The notes below the pieces were generated by a model, which saw only the letters and a program-made list of their open reading frames with translations, made no database searches and was not told the origin of the DNA. Both the position numbers and the translations under genes were made by a program. Below are positions 10,275 through 20,447 of a DNA stretch of 64,000 nucleotides, piece after piece. Source of the stretch: Hwangdonia lutea (GTDB taxonomy: Bacteria > Bacteroidota > Bacteroidia > Flavobacteriales > Flavobacteriaceae); assembly GCF_032814565.1 (NCBI RefSeq), contig NZ_CP136521.1, positions 682,001-746,000 of the forward strand, written 5' to 3'. Each line of letters starts with the position of its first letter. Within the stretch, counting starts at the first letter, position 1.

Positions 10275-10360
10275 TTTTCAGCTTTTAATCTCGGAGTCTT
10301 CAACGGGTAAACATAAATTTAATCCTAAGCTATTATTATTAAACACATAAACTTTTAACG

Positions 10361-10368
10361 TACCTTTG
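10361..10368 (+). promoter_or_regulatory. Minus-7 promoter box TACCTTTG
   Basis: Perfect TAnnTTTG match 18 bases before the methyltransferase ATG at 10387. It overlaps the possible TTG start at 10366, which argues against that start. Confidence 0.7.
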
Positions 10369-10386
10369 CAGCCTTATTTACACACG

Positions 10387-11601
10387 ATGCGATTACACAG
10401 AAATTTATGCTTTGCCGTTATTGATGGTTTAACCCTAATTTTTAACGAAGGAAAATATGCCGATAAAGTTATTCAACAACTTTTAAAACGCGATAAACGT
10501 TGGGGCGCGCGCGATAGGGCTTTTGTTGCCGAAACCACTTATGATATTGTTAGATGGAAACGTTTATATGCCGAAATAGCCGATGTTAAAGAACCGTTTG
10601 ACAGAGATAACCTGTGGCGAATGTTTGCGGTTTGGGCAACCCTTAAAGGCATAAAACTACCCGATTGGAAATATTTTGAGGGCACGCCTTTGCGTAAGAT
10701 AAAAGGCCGTTTTGATGAGTTATCGAAAGTTAGAAAATTCAAGGAATCCATCCCTGATTGGATGGACGAAATAGGGCGCAAAGAACTAGGCGATGCTGTT
10801 TGGACTAAAGAAATTGCGGCGTTAAACGAACAAGCCGACGTTATTTTAAGGGTTAACACGCTTAAAACGACCAAAGAAAAACTTCAAACCGAATTATTCG
10901 ATTTAGATATTGAAACCGAATTTCTAAATAATTACCCAAGTGCCTTAAAACTAAAAGAACGCGCTAATGTATTTTCTACCGAGGCGTTTAAAAAAGGGCA
11001 TTTCGAAGTGCAGGATGCCTCATCGCAATTAGTCGCTGAGTTTTTAAATGTAAAACCTGGTATGCGTGTGGTTGATGCCTGCGCTGGAGCTGGCGGAAAA
11101 ACTTTGCATATCGCGGCCTTAATGGAAAACAAGGGGCAGATTATTGCTTTGGATATTTACCAAAATAAACTTAACGAACTAAAAAGACGCGCCAAACGAA
11201 ACGGCGCACATAACATTGAAAATCGTGTTATTGACTCTACAAAAGTCATTAAAAAATTATATGATAAAGCCGATCGTGTTTTAATTGATGCCCCGTGCTC
11301 TGGCTTAGGCGTACTGCGTAGAAACCCCGATGCCAAATGGAAATTACAACCCGATTTTATCGAAAAAATAAAAAATACACAACAAGATATTTTACAGCAA
11401 TATTCCAGAATGGTAAAAGTAGGCGGACAAATGGTTTATGCAACTTGTTCGGTATTACCGTCTGAAAATCAGAAACAAGTAGATAAATTTTTAACATCCG
11501 ATACCGGAAAAAGTTTTATCTTTATAAAAGACAAAAAAGTGTTGGCCCATAAATCTGGGTTCGATGGTTTTTATATGGCGCTTTTAGAAAGAAAAAACTA
11601 A
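10387..11601 (+). CDS. RsmB/NOP-family RNA (cytosine-5-)-methyltransferase
   Basis: About 404 residues. An N-terminal NusB-like helical part (RLHRNLCFAVIDGLTLIFN to about residue 110) precedes a SAM-dependent methyltransferase domain: motif I MRVVDACAGAGGKTLHIAAL, motif IV RVLIDAPCSGLGVLRRNPDA with the PC cysteine, and motif VI QMVYATCSVLPSENQKQV with the catalytic TC cysteine. Both cysteines of the RsmB/Nop2 mechanism are present, so it should make 5-methylcytosine in rRNA or tRNA. The ATG at 10387 is preferred over a TTG 21 bases earlier because a promoter box covers the latter. Confidence 0.92.
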   Translation: MRLHRNLCFAVIDGLTLIFNEGKYADKVIQQLLKRDKRWGARDRAFVAETTYDIVRWKRLYAEIADVKEPFDRDNLWRMFAVWATLKGIKLPDWKYFEGTPLRKIKGRFDELSKVRKFKESIPDWMDEIGRKELGDAVWTKEIAALNEQADVILRVNTLKTTKEKLQTELFDLDIETEFLNNYPSALKLKERANVFSTEAFKKGHFEVQDASSQLVAEFLNVKPGMRVVDACAGAGGKTLHIAALMENKGQIIALDIYQNKLNELKRRAKRNGAHNIENRVIDSTKVIKKLYDKADRVLIDAPCSGLGVLRRNPDAKWKLQPDFIEKIKNTQQDILQQYSRMVKVGGQMVYATCSVLPSENQKQVDKFLTSDTGKSFIFIKDKKVLAHKSGFDGFYMALLERKN

Positions 11602-11607
11602 ACCTAA

Positions 11608-13419
11608 ATGAAACATCTGTACTTGCTGTTTTTATTAATTGCCTGCATTTCGTATGCGCAATTAACGCCTCCTACAAACTTGCAGGCCTATTATACGGAT
11701 GTTGATTTTTCTAAAACACAAATGGATTTATTTAATGATTTGGCTACTAAAACGGTTGCAAAACACACCAATTTCCTTTCGTATACTCCAGGGATTTGGG
11801 AAGCCGCTAAAGTTACTGATGAAGACCCATTAAATAACGCAAACGTATTATTGATTTACGGCTATAATGATGCCGATGGCAATTATGTAACAGATAGATC
11901 CAGGAGCAAAACATTAAACGGAGGAAGCAATGGCACTCAATGGAACAGGGAGCACACGTTTCCAAATTCTTTGGGCAACCCCAGATTAGATACTAACGGC
12001 ACCAATAACGCACCTTATGCAGATGCTCATAACCTAAGACCGTCTGACATTCAAATGAATCAAGATAGAGGTAACAGAAAATTTGATGATGGTAGTGGTA
12101 ATGCGACTGAGGTTGGCAGTAATTGGTATCCCGGAGATGAATGGAAAGGCGATGTTGCCAGAATAATCATGTATATGTATTTAAGGTATGGCTCGCAATG
12201 CTTACCTTCTTTTGTTACTGTAGGCACCACAAATTCTGTGGATACTAATATGATTAATCTCTTATTGGAATGGAATGCCGAAGATCCTGTTTCATCAATT
12301 GAAGATGCTAGAAATACCTATCACGAAAACACCAGCAACACCTATGCGCAAGGAAACAGAAACCCATTTATAGACAATCCTTATTTAGCAACTGTAATTT
12401 GGGGAGGCAGTCAAGCTACAAATCGCTGGGGCAGTAATCCGCCCGCCGATACCGAAGCACCAACGACGCCAACGAATTTAATGGCTTCAAATGAGACAGC
12501 CACGACCGTGGATTTAGATTGGACGGCTTCCACGGATAACGTAGGTGTTACAGCGTATAACATATATGTGGATAACGCTTATTATGTATCTACAAATTCT
12601 TCTGCAACAAGTTTTACCGTTACAGGCTTATCATCCGAAACAACTTATGAATTTGCCGTTTTAGCAACAGATTTTGCAAATAATGCTTCGGCTTTAAGCA
12701 CGCCCGTTAACGCAACAACTTTAGCCGCTGGAGGCGGAAACGCTTGCGCTTTTGAAACTTTTGAAAACATGCCGGCAGCACATAGCCAATATTTAGATAG
12801 AACGTGGACCGGTGACGATGGCGGAACATGGGTTGCCACCGAGGCAAGAACCGATCAGGTCTTAAACAATAGGGCAATTGCTATAGATATTAGAGGTTCG
12901 AGCGCAGGTTCTATTACGTCGCCTAATTTACCCAATGGCGTGGGCAGTTTAACCGCTTCAACACAACGTGTGTTTTCAGGTGGTACAGGAAATTTGGATG
13001 TTAAAGTTAACGGCAATTTAGTAGGCACTTTACCTTATAGCGATACCGTTCAAACTACTACAATTTCAAACATAAATGTTACCGGAAATGTAACAATAAC
13101 CATCTCCGAATCCACTTCTGGAGGAGATCGCGTAATTATAGATGATTTAACATGGACCTGTTATCCGGCATTAAGTACAGAGGATGAAAATTTGAATAAT
13201 TTAAAAATATTTCCCAACCCATTAAATGGCCCTATTTTAAATATTAGCACGGTTGAAACTATTAAATACACCGTTTACAATATTTTAGGAAAACCAATAC
13301 TTTGGGGTGTTTTAAACAGAAACAATCAAACGGTTAATGTTTCTAATTTAAAGCGGGGTATTTACATTATTAAAATGGATTCGGACAAAGGAAGTATTTC
13401 TAAAAAACTTATTAAGTAA
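11608..13419 (+). CDS. Secreted endonuclease I with fibronectin III and T9SS type A sorting domain
   Basis: A 603-residue secreted protein. Residues 1-17 are a signal peptide ending at AYAQ-like SYAQ. Residues of about 25-270 form an endonuclease I (EndA/Vvn-like) domain with the beta-beta-alpha metal site WNREHTFPNSLGNPR and a DAHNLRPSD motif. A fibronectin III domain (about 285-375, APTTPTNLMASNETATTVDL) and a beta-rich region follow. The end (about 525-603, LKIFPNPLNG to GIYIIKMDSDKG) is a type A Por secretion domain. It should degrade extracellular DNA for nutrients. It starts 6 bases after the methyltransferase stop. Confidence 0.9.
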   Translation: MKHLYLLFLLIACISYAQLTPPTNLQAYYTDVDFSKTQMDLFNDLATKTVAKHTNFLSYTPGIWEAAKVTDEDPLNNANVLLIYGYNDADGNYVTDRSRSKTLNGGSNGTQWNREHTFPNSLGNPRLDTNGTNNAPYADAHNLRPSDIQMNQDRGNRKFDDGSGNATEVGSNWYPGDEWKGDVARIIMYMYLRYGSQCLPSFVTVGTTNSVDTNMINLLLEWNAEDPVSSIEDARNTYHENTSNTYAQGNRNPFIDNPYLATVIWGGSQATNRWGSNPPADTEAPTTPTNLMASNETATTVDLDWTASTDNVGVTAYNIYVDNAYYVSTNSSATSFTVTGLSSETTYEFAVLATDFANNASALSTPVNATTLAAGGGNACAFETFENMPAAHSQYLDRTWTGDDGGTWVATEARTDQVLNNRAIAIDIRGSSAGSITSPNLPNGVGSLTASTQRVFSGGTGNLDVKVNGNLVGTLPYSDTVQTTTISNINVTGNVTITISESTSGGDRVIIDDLTWTCYPALSTEDENLNNLKIFPNPLNGPILNISTVETIKYTVYNILGKPILWGVLNRNNQTVNVSNLKRGIYIIKMDSDKGSISKKLIK

Positions 13420-13433
13420 AAACCATAAATAAT

Positions 13434-13467
13434 AAGACCTGACAGGTTTAAAAAACCTGTCAGGTCT
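13434..13467. repeat. Nested palindrome AAGACCTGACAGGTTT copy 1
   Basis: AAGACCTGACAGGTTT pairs with AACCTGTCAGGTCT across a short A-run. A second copy with the arms swapped lies at 38663-38697. Each arm itself holds the near-palindrome CCTGNCAGG. It sits 15 bases after an endonuclease gene and could also serve as a terminator. Confidence 0.8.
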
Positions 13468-13551
13468 GAAAAAACAAGTTTATACATTTTAAATTCCTGT
13501 CTTCGCAAAAATGAGAAAAACACGGGTTAAACAACCCTGTAGGCGGATAGG

Positions 13552-13728
13552 TGCGTTAGGGATTGCAGCGGCATCCTTTTTTTTTGGAAAAACACCTAAA
13601 TTTAACTTAAGAACTAGATTTATACAGATTGCTACGTCGCCTACTCCTCGCAATGACGTAAAAAAAAGATATAGCGGAAAGCCCGACCCTACCGATAGCT
13701 ATCGGGAGGGTAACGCCCAAAAACAAAA
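13552..13728 (+). repeat. Dispersed intergenic element with conserved ends, copy 1
   Basis: The left end reads GCGTTAGGGATTGCAGCGGC followed by ATCC and a T-run; the right end reads AAAGATATAGCGGAAAGCCC. A CCGATAGCTATCGG palindrome (13690-13706 area) and a closing TAACGCCC follow. The middle holds a second repeat, CAGATTGCTACGTCGCC with CTCCTCGCAATGACGT (13624-13659). The 429-base gap 13420-13848 holds only this, the palindrome at 13434 and the purL promoter. Confidence 0.75.
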
Positions 13729-13803
13729 GTGCCTGTTAAAAACCCATTAATAACTCTAAATTTTCCGGATCATATTTTTGCTTAAAATTCCACTAAAAAG
13801 AAG

Positions 13804-13811
13804 TAAATTTG
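13804..13811 (+). promoter_or_regulatory. Minus-7 promoter box TAAATTTG for purL
   Basis: Perfect TAnnTTTG match 37 bases before the purL start, giving a leader of roughly 30 bases. Confidence 0.65.
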
Positions 13812-13848
13812 CACTTTATTAAAAACAACACAATCTAACTTATACATA

Positions 13849-16800
13849 ATGATTCATTTCTTCGGAAACCAAAACAGTAAAATATTTGCTGTTCAAGTAA
13901 CAAAAGAATTATCAGCTCAGGCTATCTCAAAATTAGAGTGGCTATTTGGCAACCAACCAAAATTAGAACAAGCATCCTTAGATGCTTTTTTTGTTGGCCC
14001 TCGCGCTGCAATGATTACGCCATGGAGCACCAATGCCGTAGAAATTACCCAAAACATGGGGATTGAAGGTGTGTTCAGAATTGAAGAATTTAAGGCGGTT
14101 GCCGAGGATTTTAAAGATTACGACCCGATGATTTCGGAAAAATTTAAAGGGTTAAATCAAGCATCGTTTACCATTGATATTCAACCGGAATCTATTTTAA
14201 CCATTGAAGATATCGCTGCTTACAACCAACAAGAAGGTTTGGCGCTGAGCGATGAGGAAGTTGAATACTTAAATGGGGTGAGCAAAAAAATAGGACGGCC
14301 ATTAACCGATTCGGAAGTGTTTGGATTCTCACAAGTGAACTCCGAACATTGCCGACATAAAATTTTCAACGGGACTTTCGTAATTGATGATAAGGAAAAA
14401 CCAACATCACTTTTTAAGCTTATTAAAGAAACCTCAAAGCAACATCCAAACGATATTGTTTCGGCTTACAAAGACAATGTTGCTTTTATAAAAGGGCCTA
14501 AAGTGGAACAATTTGCGCCAAAACGTGCCGATATTCCAGAATATTATACCACTCAAGATTTTAACTCGGTTATTTCGCTTAAAGCGGAAACCCATAATTT
14601 CCCAACAACCGTTGAACCGTTTAACGGTGCTGCAACAGGTTCTGGAGGCGAAATTAGAGACAGACTTGCGGGCGGAAAAGGCTCGTTGCCATTGGCGGGA
14701 ACAGCCGTTTATATGACATCGTATTCACGTTTGGAAGAAAACAGACCTTGGGAACAAAAATTTGAAGCACGCGAATGGCTGTACCAAACGCCCATCGATA
14801 TTTTAATAAAAGCATCAAACGGCGCATCCGATTTTGGAAACAAATTCGGGCAACCATTAATTTGTGGTTCGGTATTAACCTTTGAGCATGATGAGAACAA
14901 CGACAATTCCACAAGCTCAGTGTCCGCACGTAAACTAGGATTCGATAAAGTCATCATGCAAGCTGGTGGCATTGGTTACGCCAAAGCGGAGCAAGCCTTA
15001 AAGGACACACCAAAAAAAGGTGATAAAATAGTTATTTTAGGTGGTGAGAATTACCGCATCGGGATGGGTGGTGCCGCAGTATCCTCGGCCGATACGGGCG
15101 AGTTTGAATCAGGCATTGAGTTAAATGCGGTACAACGTTCCAACCCCGAAATGCAAAAACGAGCGGCAAACGCTATTCGAGGCATGGTGGAAAGTGATGA
15201 AAATCATATAGTTTCCATCCACGATCATGGCGCTGGCGGACATTTAAATTGCTTGTCTGAATTGGTTGAAGATACAGGCGGACATATCGATTTAGATAAA
15301 CTTCCGGTGGGCGACCCCACATTATCCGATAAGGAAATTATTGGTAACGAATCTCAAGAGCGCATGGGATTGGTTATTGGAGAAAAACACATAGATACAT
15401 TAAAGAAAATCGCAGAACGAGAGCGTTCACCCATGTACACCGTTGGTGATGTTACTGGAGACGATCGCTTTACATTTCAGTCTAAAACCCATGGTAATAA
15501 ACCTATGGATTTAGCTATGGAAGACATGTTTGGCAGTTCGCCAAAAACGGTAATGACCGATAAAACGATAAAACGAAATTACAGCGATGTAACTTATAAT
15601 TCTGATAATTTTTATGATTATTTAGATCAAGTTTTACAGTTAGAAGCTGTGGCTTGTAAAGATTGGCTAACCAATAAAGTTGACCGTTGCGTTGGTGGTA
15701 AAGTAGCCAAACAACAATGTGTTGGTGCTTTACAAATACCGCTAAACAATGTTGGTGTAATGGCATTGGATTATAAAGGAAAAGAAGGTATTGCAACTTC
15801 CATTGGGCACTCGCCTATTTCTGGATTAATCAACCCCGTTGCTGGTAGCAGAAATTCGATTACCGAAGCATTAACCAATATTATTTGGGCACCTTTAAAA
15901 GACGAATTGAAATCCGTTTCATTATCGGCCAACTGGATGTGGCCTTGTAAAAATGAAGGTGAAGATGCGCGATTGTATGAGGCGGTTGAAGCCATTTCAG
16001 AGTTTGCTATCGATTTAGGGATTAACGTCCCAACAGGGAAAGATTCGCTTTCCATGAAGCAAAAATACCCTAACGAAGAGGTTATTTCTCCTGGAACCGT
16101 TATCATTTCAGCCGCTGCAAATTGTGATGACATCACCAAAGTGGTCGAGCCCGTTTTACAAAGAAATGGAGGCGATATTTATTATATTAACCTATCACAA
16201 GATCATTTTAAATTAGGCGGAAGTTCGTTTGCGCAAATCCTAAATAAAATAGGAAATGAAGCTCCAAATGTAAAAAATGCATCTTATGTTAAAAATGTAT
16301 TTAACACCATTCAACAATTAATTAAAGACGAGCTAATTGTTGCGGGGCACGATGTGGCTTCGGGTGGTTTAATTACTACCTTATTGGAAATGTGTTTTGC
16401 TGACACTAATCTTGGAGCCGAATTGGACATTACTGCTTTAAATGAAAAAGACTCTCTTAAAGTGTTGTTTGCTGAAAATTCAGGCATTGTGTTTCAAGCG
16501 AAAGATGCCTCTATTGAAACTATTTTAACTGATGCTAATATTGAATTTTTCAACATAGGAACAGTAACAGAATCTGATGTTTTGAGCATCATCAATGATA
16601 CAAATGTGTTTACCATGACGGTGTCTCGCTTAAGGGATATGTGGTATAAGACCTCTTACCTTCTCGACCAAAAACAAACGGCAAATGGTTTAGCAGAAGA
16701 CAGATTCAATAATTATAAAAATCAACCTTTACAATACACATTTCCAAATCATTTTACCGGAAAACTCCCCACAATTGATTCGAAAAAACCAAAACCAAAA

Positions 16801-17538
16801 GCTGCGATTTTACGTGAAAAAGGAAGTAACTCCGAGCGCGAAATGGCAAACGCCATGTATTTAGCTGGTTTTGATGTAAAAGATGTACACATGACCGATT
16901 TAATTTCTGGTCGTGAAACTTTGGAAGATATTCAATTTATAGGTGCTGTTGGTGGTTTTAGTAATTCTGATGTTTTAGGTTCTGCAAAAGGTTGGGCAGG
17001 TGCTTTTAAATACAACGAAAAGGCCAATACGGCTCTTAAAAATTTCTTTAATAGAGAAGACACGCTTTCTGTTGGAATATGTAACGGCGCGCAACTTTGG
17101 ATGGAATTGGATTTAGTGAATCCAGAGCACGATGTACACGGAAAACTAACGTATAACGATTCCAAAAAACACGAAAGTGCGTTTACATCGGTTAAAGTTC
17201 AAGAGAATAATTCGGTGATGCTTTCAACACTTGCAGGAACCACTTTAGGGGTTTGGATCTCTCATGGCGAAGGCAAATTTAGCTTACCTTATGCTGAAGA
17301 CAAATATAATATTGTTGCTAAATATGGTTACGAATCGTATCCTCATAACCCAAATGGTTCAGACTTTAATACGGCCATGATGTGCGACAAAACGGGGCGC
17401 CATTTAGTTACGATGCCACACATTGAACGCTCTACATTCCAATGGAATTGGGCCCATTATCCTCAAGACAGAAAAGACGAAGCATCGCCGTGGTTGGAAG
17501 CTTTTGTTAATGCCAGAAAGTGGATTGAAAGTAAATAA
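13849..17538 (+). CDS. purL: Phosphoribosylformylglycinamidine synthase (long single-chain form)
   Basis: A 1229-residue large-form FGAM synthase, which converts FGAR, glutamine and ATP to FGAM in purine synthesis. The N-terminal PurS-like part, two PurL halves (EVFGFSQVNSEHCRHKIFNG; LKAETHNFPTTVEPFNGAAT; PTGKDSLSMKQKYPNEE) and a C-terminal glutamine amidotransferase domain are all present. The amidotransferase nucleophile is in SVGICNGAQLW and the His-Glu pair in MPHIERSTFQWNWAHYP. Length is close to the gamma-proteobacterial enzyme (about 1295). It is transcribed alone from its own promoter and ends at a terminator. The purine gene purB lies far away at 58.9 kb. Confidence 0.98.
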   Translation: MIHFFGNQNSKIFAVQVTKELSAQAISKLEWLFGNQPKLEQASLDAFFVGPRAAMITPWSTNAVEITQNMGIEGVFRIEEFKAVAEDFKDYDPMISEKFKGLNQASFTIDIQPESILTIEDIAAYNQQEGLALSDEEVEYLNGVSKKIGRPLTDSEVFGFSQVNSEHCRHKIFNGTFVIDDKEKPTSLFKLIKETSKQHPNDIVSAYKDNVAFIKGPKVEQFAPKRADIPEYYTTQDFNSVISLKAETHNFPTTVEPFNGAATGSGGEIRDRLAGGKGSLPLAGTAVYMTSYSRLEENRPWEQKFEAREWLYQTPIDILIKASNGASDFGNKFGQPLICGSVLTFEHDENNDNSTSSVSARKLGFDKVIMQAGGIGYAKAEQALKDTPKKGDKIVILGGENYRIGMGGAAVSSADTGEFESGIELNAVQRSNPEMQKRAANAIRGMVESDENHIVSIHDHGAGGHLNCLSELVEDTGGHIDLDKLPVGDPTLSDKEIIGNESQERMGLVIGEKHIDTLKKIAERERSPMYTVGDVTGDDRFTFQSKTHGNKPMDLAMEDMFGSSPKTVMTDKTIKRNYSDVTYNSDNFYDYLDQVLQLEAVACKDWLTNKVDRCVGGKVAKQQCVGALQIPLNNVGVMALDYKGKEGIATSIGHSPISGLINPVAGSRNSITEALTNIIWAPLKDELKSVSLSANWMWPCKNEGEDARLYEAVEAISEFAIDLGINVPTGKDSLSMKQKYPNEEVISPGTVIISAAANCDDITKVVEPVLQRNGGDIYYINLSQDHFKLGGSSFAQILNKIGNEAPNVKNASYVKNVFNTIQQLIKDELIVAGHDVASGGLITTLLEMCFADTNLGAELDITALNEKDSLKVLFAENSGIVFQAKDASIETILTDANIEFFNIGTVTESDVLSIINDTNVFTMTVSRLRDMWYKTSYLLDQKQTANGLAEDRFNNYKNQPLQYTFPNHFTGKLPTIDSKKPKPKAAILREKGSNSEREMANAMYLAGFDVKDVHMTDLISGRETLEDIQFIGAVGGFSNSDVLGSAKGWAGAFKYNEKANTALKNFFNREDTLSVGICNGAQLWMELDLVNPEHDVHGKLTYNDSKKHESAFTSVKVQENNSVMLSTLAGTTLGVWISHGEGKFSLPYAEDKYNIVAKYGYESYPHNPNGSDFNTAMMCDKTGRHLVTMPHIERSTFQWNWAHYPQDRKDEASPWLEAFVNARKWIESK

Positions 17539-17540
17539 TA

Positions 17541-17576
17541 AAAAAGGCTGTCTGAAAAGACAGTCTTTTTTATTTT
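17541..17576 (+). terminator. Terminator after purL
   Basis: GGCTGTCT and AGACAGTC pair around GAAA and are followed by TTTTTTATTTT. Confidence 0.92.
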
Positions 17577-17614
17577 ACAATTTTTCTGGTAAATCCATAA
17601 CTTTAAAAACGAGC

Positions 17615-18290
17615 ATAAAAGTAGTTTTAAGACCTATGTCCAAGACCAATTAAGTCCTTTGCCACCAAGTTATTATAGTCTTTTCCCTGTCAGCCATCCG
17701 GTTCCAATCGTAACATTTTTATAGACAATGTAGATGTTTGCGCACTGGAAAAAGTTATAATGGAGGTGGATGTCAATATCGAGGGCGTTGCCAATCGTTA
17801 TACTTTTTTTTGGGGCAAGTTTATAAAAAACTAGCAAAGGACATATCTAAAAGCAAAATTAAAAAACACCACAATGGCCATATTGAGAACTATGACGATA
17901 ACCCCGAAACTCTTACAGCTGACACAAGCTGTTGAAGCGAAGAAAACTTTACGGATTTAAAAGACAAAGAAATAACACCTGTGTAAAAAACAATTACTTC
18001 CATAAAAAAATCAACAAGACAAGAAGAAAGTAAAAATCAACCCTTTGCATCCAGACCAGATGCGCTACAACACAGAAACGGGCACCAAGTAATGCCCCAT
18101 GAGACAAGCGATGGCTAACATTTGACCGCTATAAAAAGAAAACAAGGTTATTGGGGCATTGAAGCTGTGTTTGGCAACATAAAACATAATATGAACCTTA
18201 AGCAATTTATTTTAAAGGGAATAGATAGGATAAATGTTGAATTAGGTATAACGGTAAGGCCTATAAGCTTAACCAATATAGTTTAACTAT
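17615..18290 (+). pseudogene. Decayed IS1182-type transposase
   Basis: Fragments of a DDE transposase of the IS1182 group can be read in changing frames. Near 17617-17715: KSSFKTYVQDQLSPLPPSYY then SLFPVSHPVPIV. Near 17880: a short NGHIENYDDNPETLTAD remnant. Near 17990-18110: NNYFHK, NPLHPDQMRYNTETGTK and CPMRQAMAN. Near 18150-18230: GYWGIEAVFGNIKHNMNLKQ, FILKGIDRINVELGI. Several stops and frameshifts and large internal deletions make it non-functional. It fills most of the 906-base gap between purL and lysS. No terminal inverted repeats could be fixed. Confidence 0.75.
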
Positions 18291-18371
18291 CTAGGTCAAC
18301 TTTTCCATTTTTAACTAAGTCGATTTATACCTAAAATATAAAATATCTTACAGGATAAGATTAAACCATAA

Positions 18372-18406
18372 AATAAAAACGCCTAAAAATTACTTTTTAG
18401 ACGATT
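18372..18406 (-). terminator. Terminator after lysS
   Basis: On the minus strand CGTCTAAAAA pairs with TTTTTAGGCG (one G-T pair) and is followed by TTTTTATTTT. It lies 40 bases past the lysS stop. Confidence 0.8.
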
Positions 18407-18444
18407 TCTTTTTTATTATAATCCCTCTTGTAAAAAAGAGTGCT

Positions 18445-20136
18445 CTAAACGAGCTCAACAAACAAGCCATCATCTGTTTTTTCAACTTTAGCTAGTTTGT
18501 TTTTAGTCAATTCCTTAATGGTTTTGTCCCATTTTTTATTCGATAAACCCGACTGGGATTTTAAATCGTTCAAATTTAATTTCTCAGCTTTTTTAAGTAT
18601 TTCCAGAACAGCTTTTCCTTCATCACTCAAAGCAACTGCTTTTTTTTCTGGACGCATTTGCGGAAAGAATAAAACCTCTTGAATCGATTGGTTATTGGTT
18701 AAAAACATAATTAATCTATCCATACCAATGCCCATGCCCGACGTTGGAGGCATGCCGTACTCTAAAGCACGTAAAAAGTCGTGGTCTATAAATTCTGTGG
18801 CTTCATCATCGCCTTTTGCGGCCAATTTTAATTGGTGTTCAAAACGCTCGCGTTGGTCAATAGGGTCGTTTAATTCAGAGTAAGCATTGGCGATTTCCTT
18901 ACCACAAACCATCAGCTCAAAACGCTCAGTTAATTCTGGATTATCGCGGTGCTCTTTACACAACGGGCTCATTTCTTTCGGGTAATCCGTTATAAATGTT
19001 GGTTGTATATAGTTGCCTTCACATTTTTCGCCAAAAATCTCATCAATAAGTTTGCCTTTGCCCATGGTATCGTCAACTTCAACACCAAGGTCTTTTGCTG
19101 CATGTCTTATTTCGTTTTCCGTTTTACCGGTAATATCAAATCCTGTGAAATGCTTAATCGAATCGGCCATCGTTACCCTAGCATAGGGTGCCTTAAAATC
19201 TATCTCGTGGTCGCCAAATGTTGCTTTTGAGGTACCGTTTACGGCAACGGCACAGTGTTCCAACAAGCGTTCACAGAAATCCATCATCCAATTGTAATCT
19301 TTATAAGCGACGTAAATTTCCATGGCGGTAAACTCAGGGTTATGGGTTCTATCCATGCCCTCATTTCTAAAGTTTTTAGAAAACTCGTAAACCCCATCAA
19401 AACCACCAACAATCAATCGTTTTAAATACAACTCATTGGCAATACGCATATACAAAGGCACGTCCAAAGCGTTGTGGTGTGTAACAAACGGACGTGCGGC
19501 AGCACCACCGGGAATGGGTTGTAAAATAGGTGTTTCCACCTCAAAATAACCAGCGTCGTTAAAAAAATTACGCATGGCATTAAATAATTTGGTGCGTTTT
19601 ACAAATACGTTTTTTACATGCGGATTCACCACTAAATCAGCATAGCGCTGTCTGTAGCGTTGCTCTGGGTCGGTAAAGGCATCGTAAATTTTTCCGTCTT
19701 TTTCTTTGGGCAATGGCAAAGGTTTTAAAGCTTTACTTAATAAAGTAAAATCCTTAACCTTTACGGTTTTTTCGCCCACTTGAGTGGTAAACAATTCGCC
19801 TTCAATCCCAACAAAATCGCCAAAATCCAGAAGTTTTTTAAACACCTCGTTGTATTTGGTTTTGTCTTCGCCCGGGCAAATTTCATCCCTGTTAAAATAC
19901 ACTTGTATCTTGCCTTCAGCATCTTGTAACTGCGCAAAACTTGCTTTACCTTGTACCTTAATTAGCATTAACCTTCCGGCAATTATTACCTTTTTACCTT
20001 CCTCAAATTGGGCGTTTATTTGTTTTGAGGTGTGGTTTACGGGATATAAATCTGCAGGAAACGGATTAATGCCCATTTCACGTAATTTTGCTAACTTCTC
20101 TCTTCGTACAAGTTCTTGCTCTGATAATTGCGACAT
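18445..20136 (-). CDS. lysS: Lysyl-tRNA synthetase, class II, with extra C-terminal domain
   Basis: A 563-residue class II LysRS that charges tRNA-Lys. An OB-fold anticodon-binding part (about 50-150, [20 protein letters not shown]) precedes the catalytic core with motif 2 [20 protein letters not shown] and motif 3 [15 protein letters not shown]. The usual bacterial enzyme ends near residue 500; here about 65 more residues (from [20 protein letters not shown] to the end) form a helix-rich, winged-helix-like tail. I recall this tail in other Bacteroidota LysRS. The minus-7 box at 20168-20175 supports the start. Confidence 0.97.
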   Translation of the reverse strand: MSQLSEQELVRREKLAKLREMGINPFPADLYPVNHTSKQINAQFEEGKKVIIAGRLMLIKVQGKASFAQLQDAEGKIQVYFNRDEICPGEDKTKYNEVFKKLLDFGDFVGIEGELFTTQVGEKTVKVKDFTLLSKALKPLPLPKEKDGKIYDAFTDPEQRYRQRYADLVVNPHVKNVFVKRTKLFNAMRNFFNDAGYFEVETPILQPIPGGAAARPFVTHHNALDVPLYMRIANELYLKRLIVGGFDGVYEFSKNFRNEGMDRTHNPEFTAMEIYVAYKDYNWMMDFCERLLEHCAVAVNGTSKATFGDHEIDFKAPYARVTMADSIKHFTGFDITGKTENEIRHAAKDLGVEVDDTMGKGKLIDEIFGEKCEGNYIQPTFITDYPKEMSPLCKEHRDNPELTERFELMVCGKEIANAYSELNDPIDQRERFEHQLKLAAKGDDEATEFIDHDFLRALEYGMPPTSGMGIGMDRLIMFLTNNQSIQEVLFFPQMRPEKKAVALSDEGKAVLEILKKAEKLNLNDLKSQSGLSNKKWDKTIKELTKNKLAKVEKTDDGLFVELV

Positions 20137-20167
20137 AGTATAAATGCTGTGTGTAAATTTTAAGGCG

Positions 20168-20175
20168 CAAAGATA
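20168..20175 (-). promoter_or_regulatory. Minus-7 promoter box TATCTTTG for lysS
   Basis: Perfect TAnnTTTG on the minus strand, 32 bases upstream of the lysS ATG. Confidence 0.7.
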
Positions 20176-20228
20176 CTATTAAAACAGCTCTTTTAAAATT
20201 AATTTTTTTGGCGTTACCTTTGCCCTTC

Positions 20229-20405
20229 GTCCCGAAAGCTTTCGGGAGCGCTCAGGGTGTCAGGTCGGGCTATTCGCTATATCTTTCTTGTGCTGAACTG
20301 GTTTCAGTATCTCATCAAATATTTCAATATATTTTAAAGTAAATTTTATATTAAACTTTATAGTTGAGCACAAAAAAGGATGCCGCATCTATCCCTAACG
20401 CGCGT
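20229..20405 (-). repeat. Dispersed intergenic element with conserved ends, copy 2
   Basis: Inverse orientation of the element at 13552. Right-end words GTCGGGCTATTCGCTATATC and a CCCGAAAGCTTTCGGG palindrome lie at 20230-20284; left-end words AAAAAAGGATGCCGCATC and CCCTAACGCGC lie at 20373-20404. The middle (about 20290-20370) differs from the other copies. Confidence 0.65.
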
Positions 20406-20447
20406 ATTTGCCGGCTTTATCCTTACAGAAAAAACAGTGTTTATTAA

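Noticed and set aside
13511-13750. Open frame of 79 codons
   Set aside because: It lies wholly inside dispersed repeats; the product has no family look and the codons follow the repeat words.
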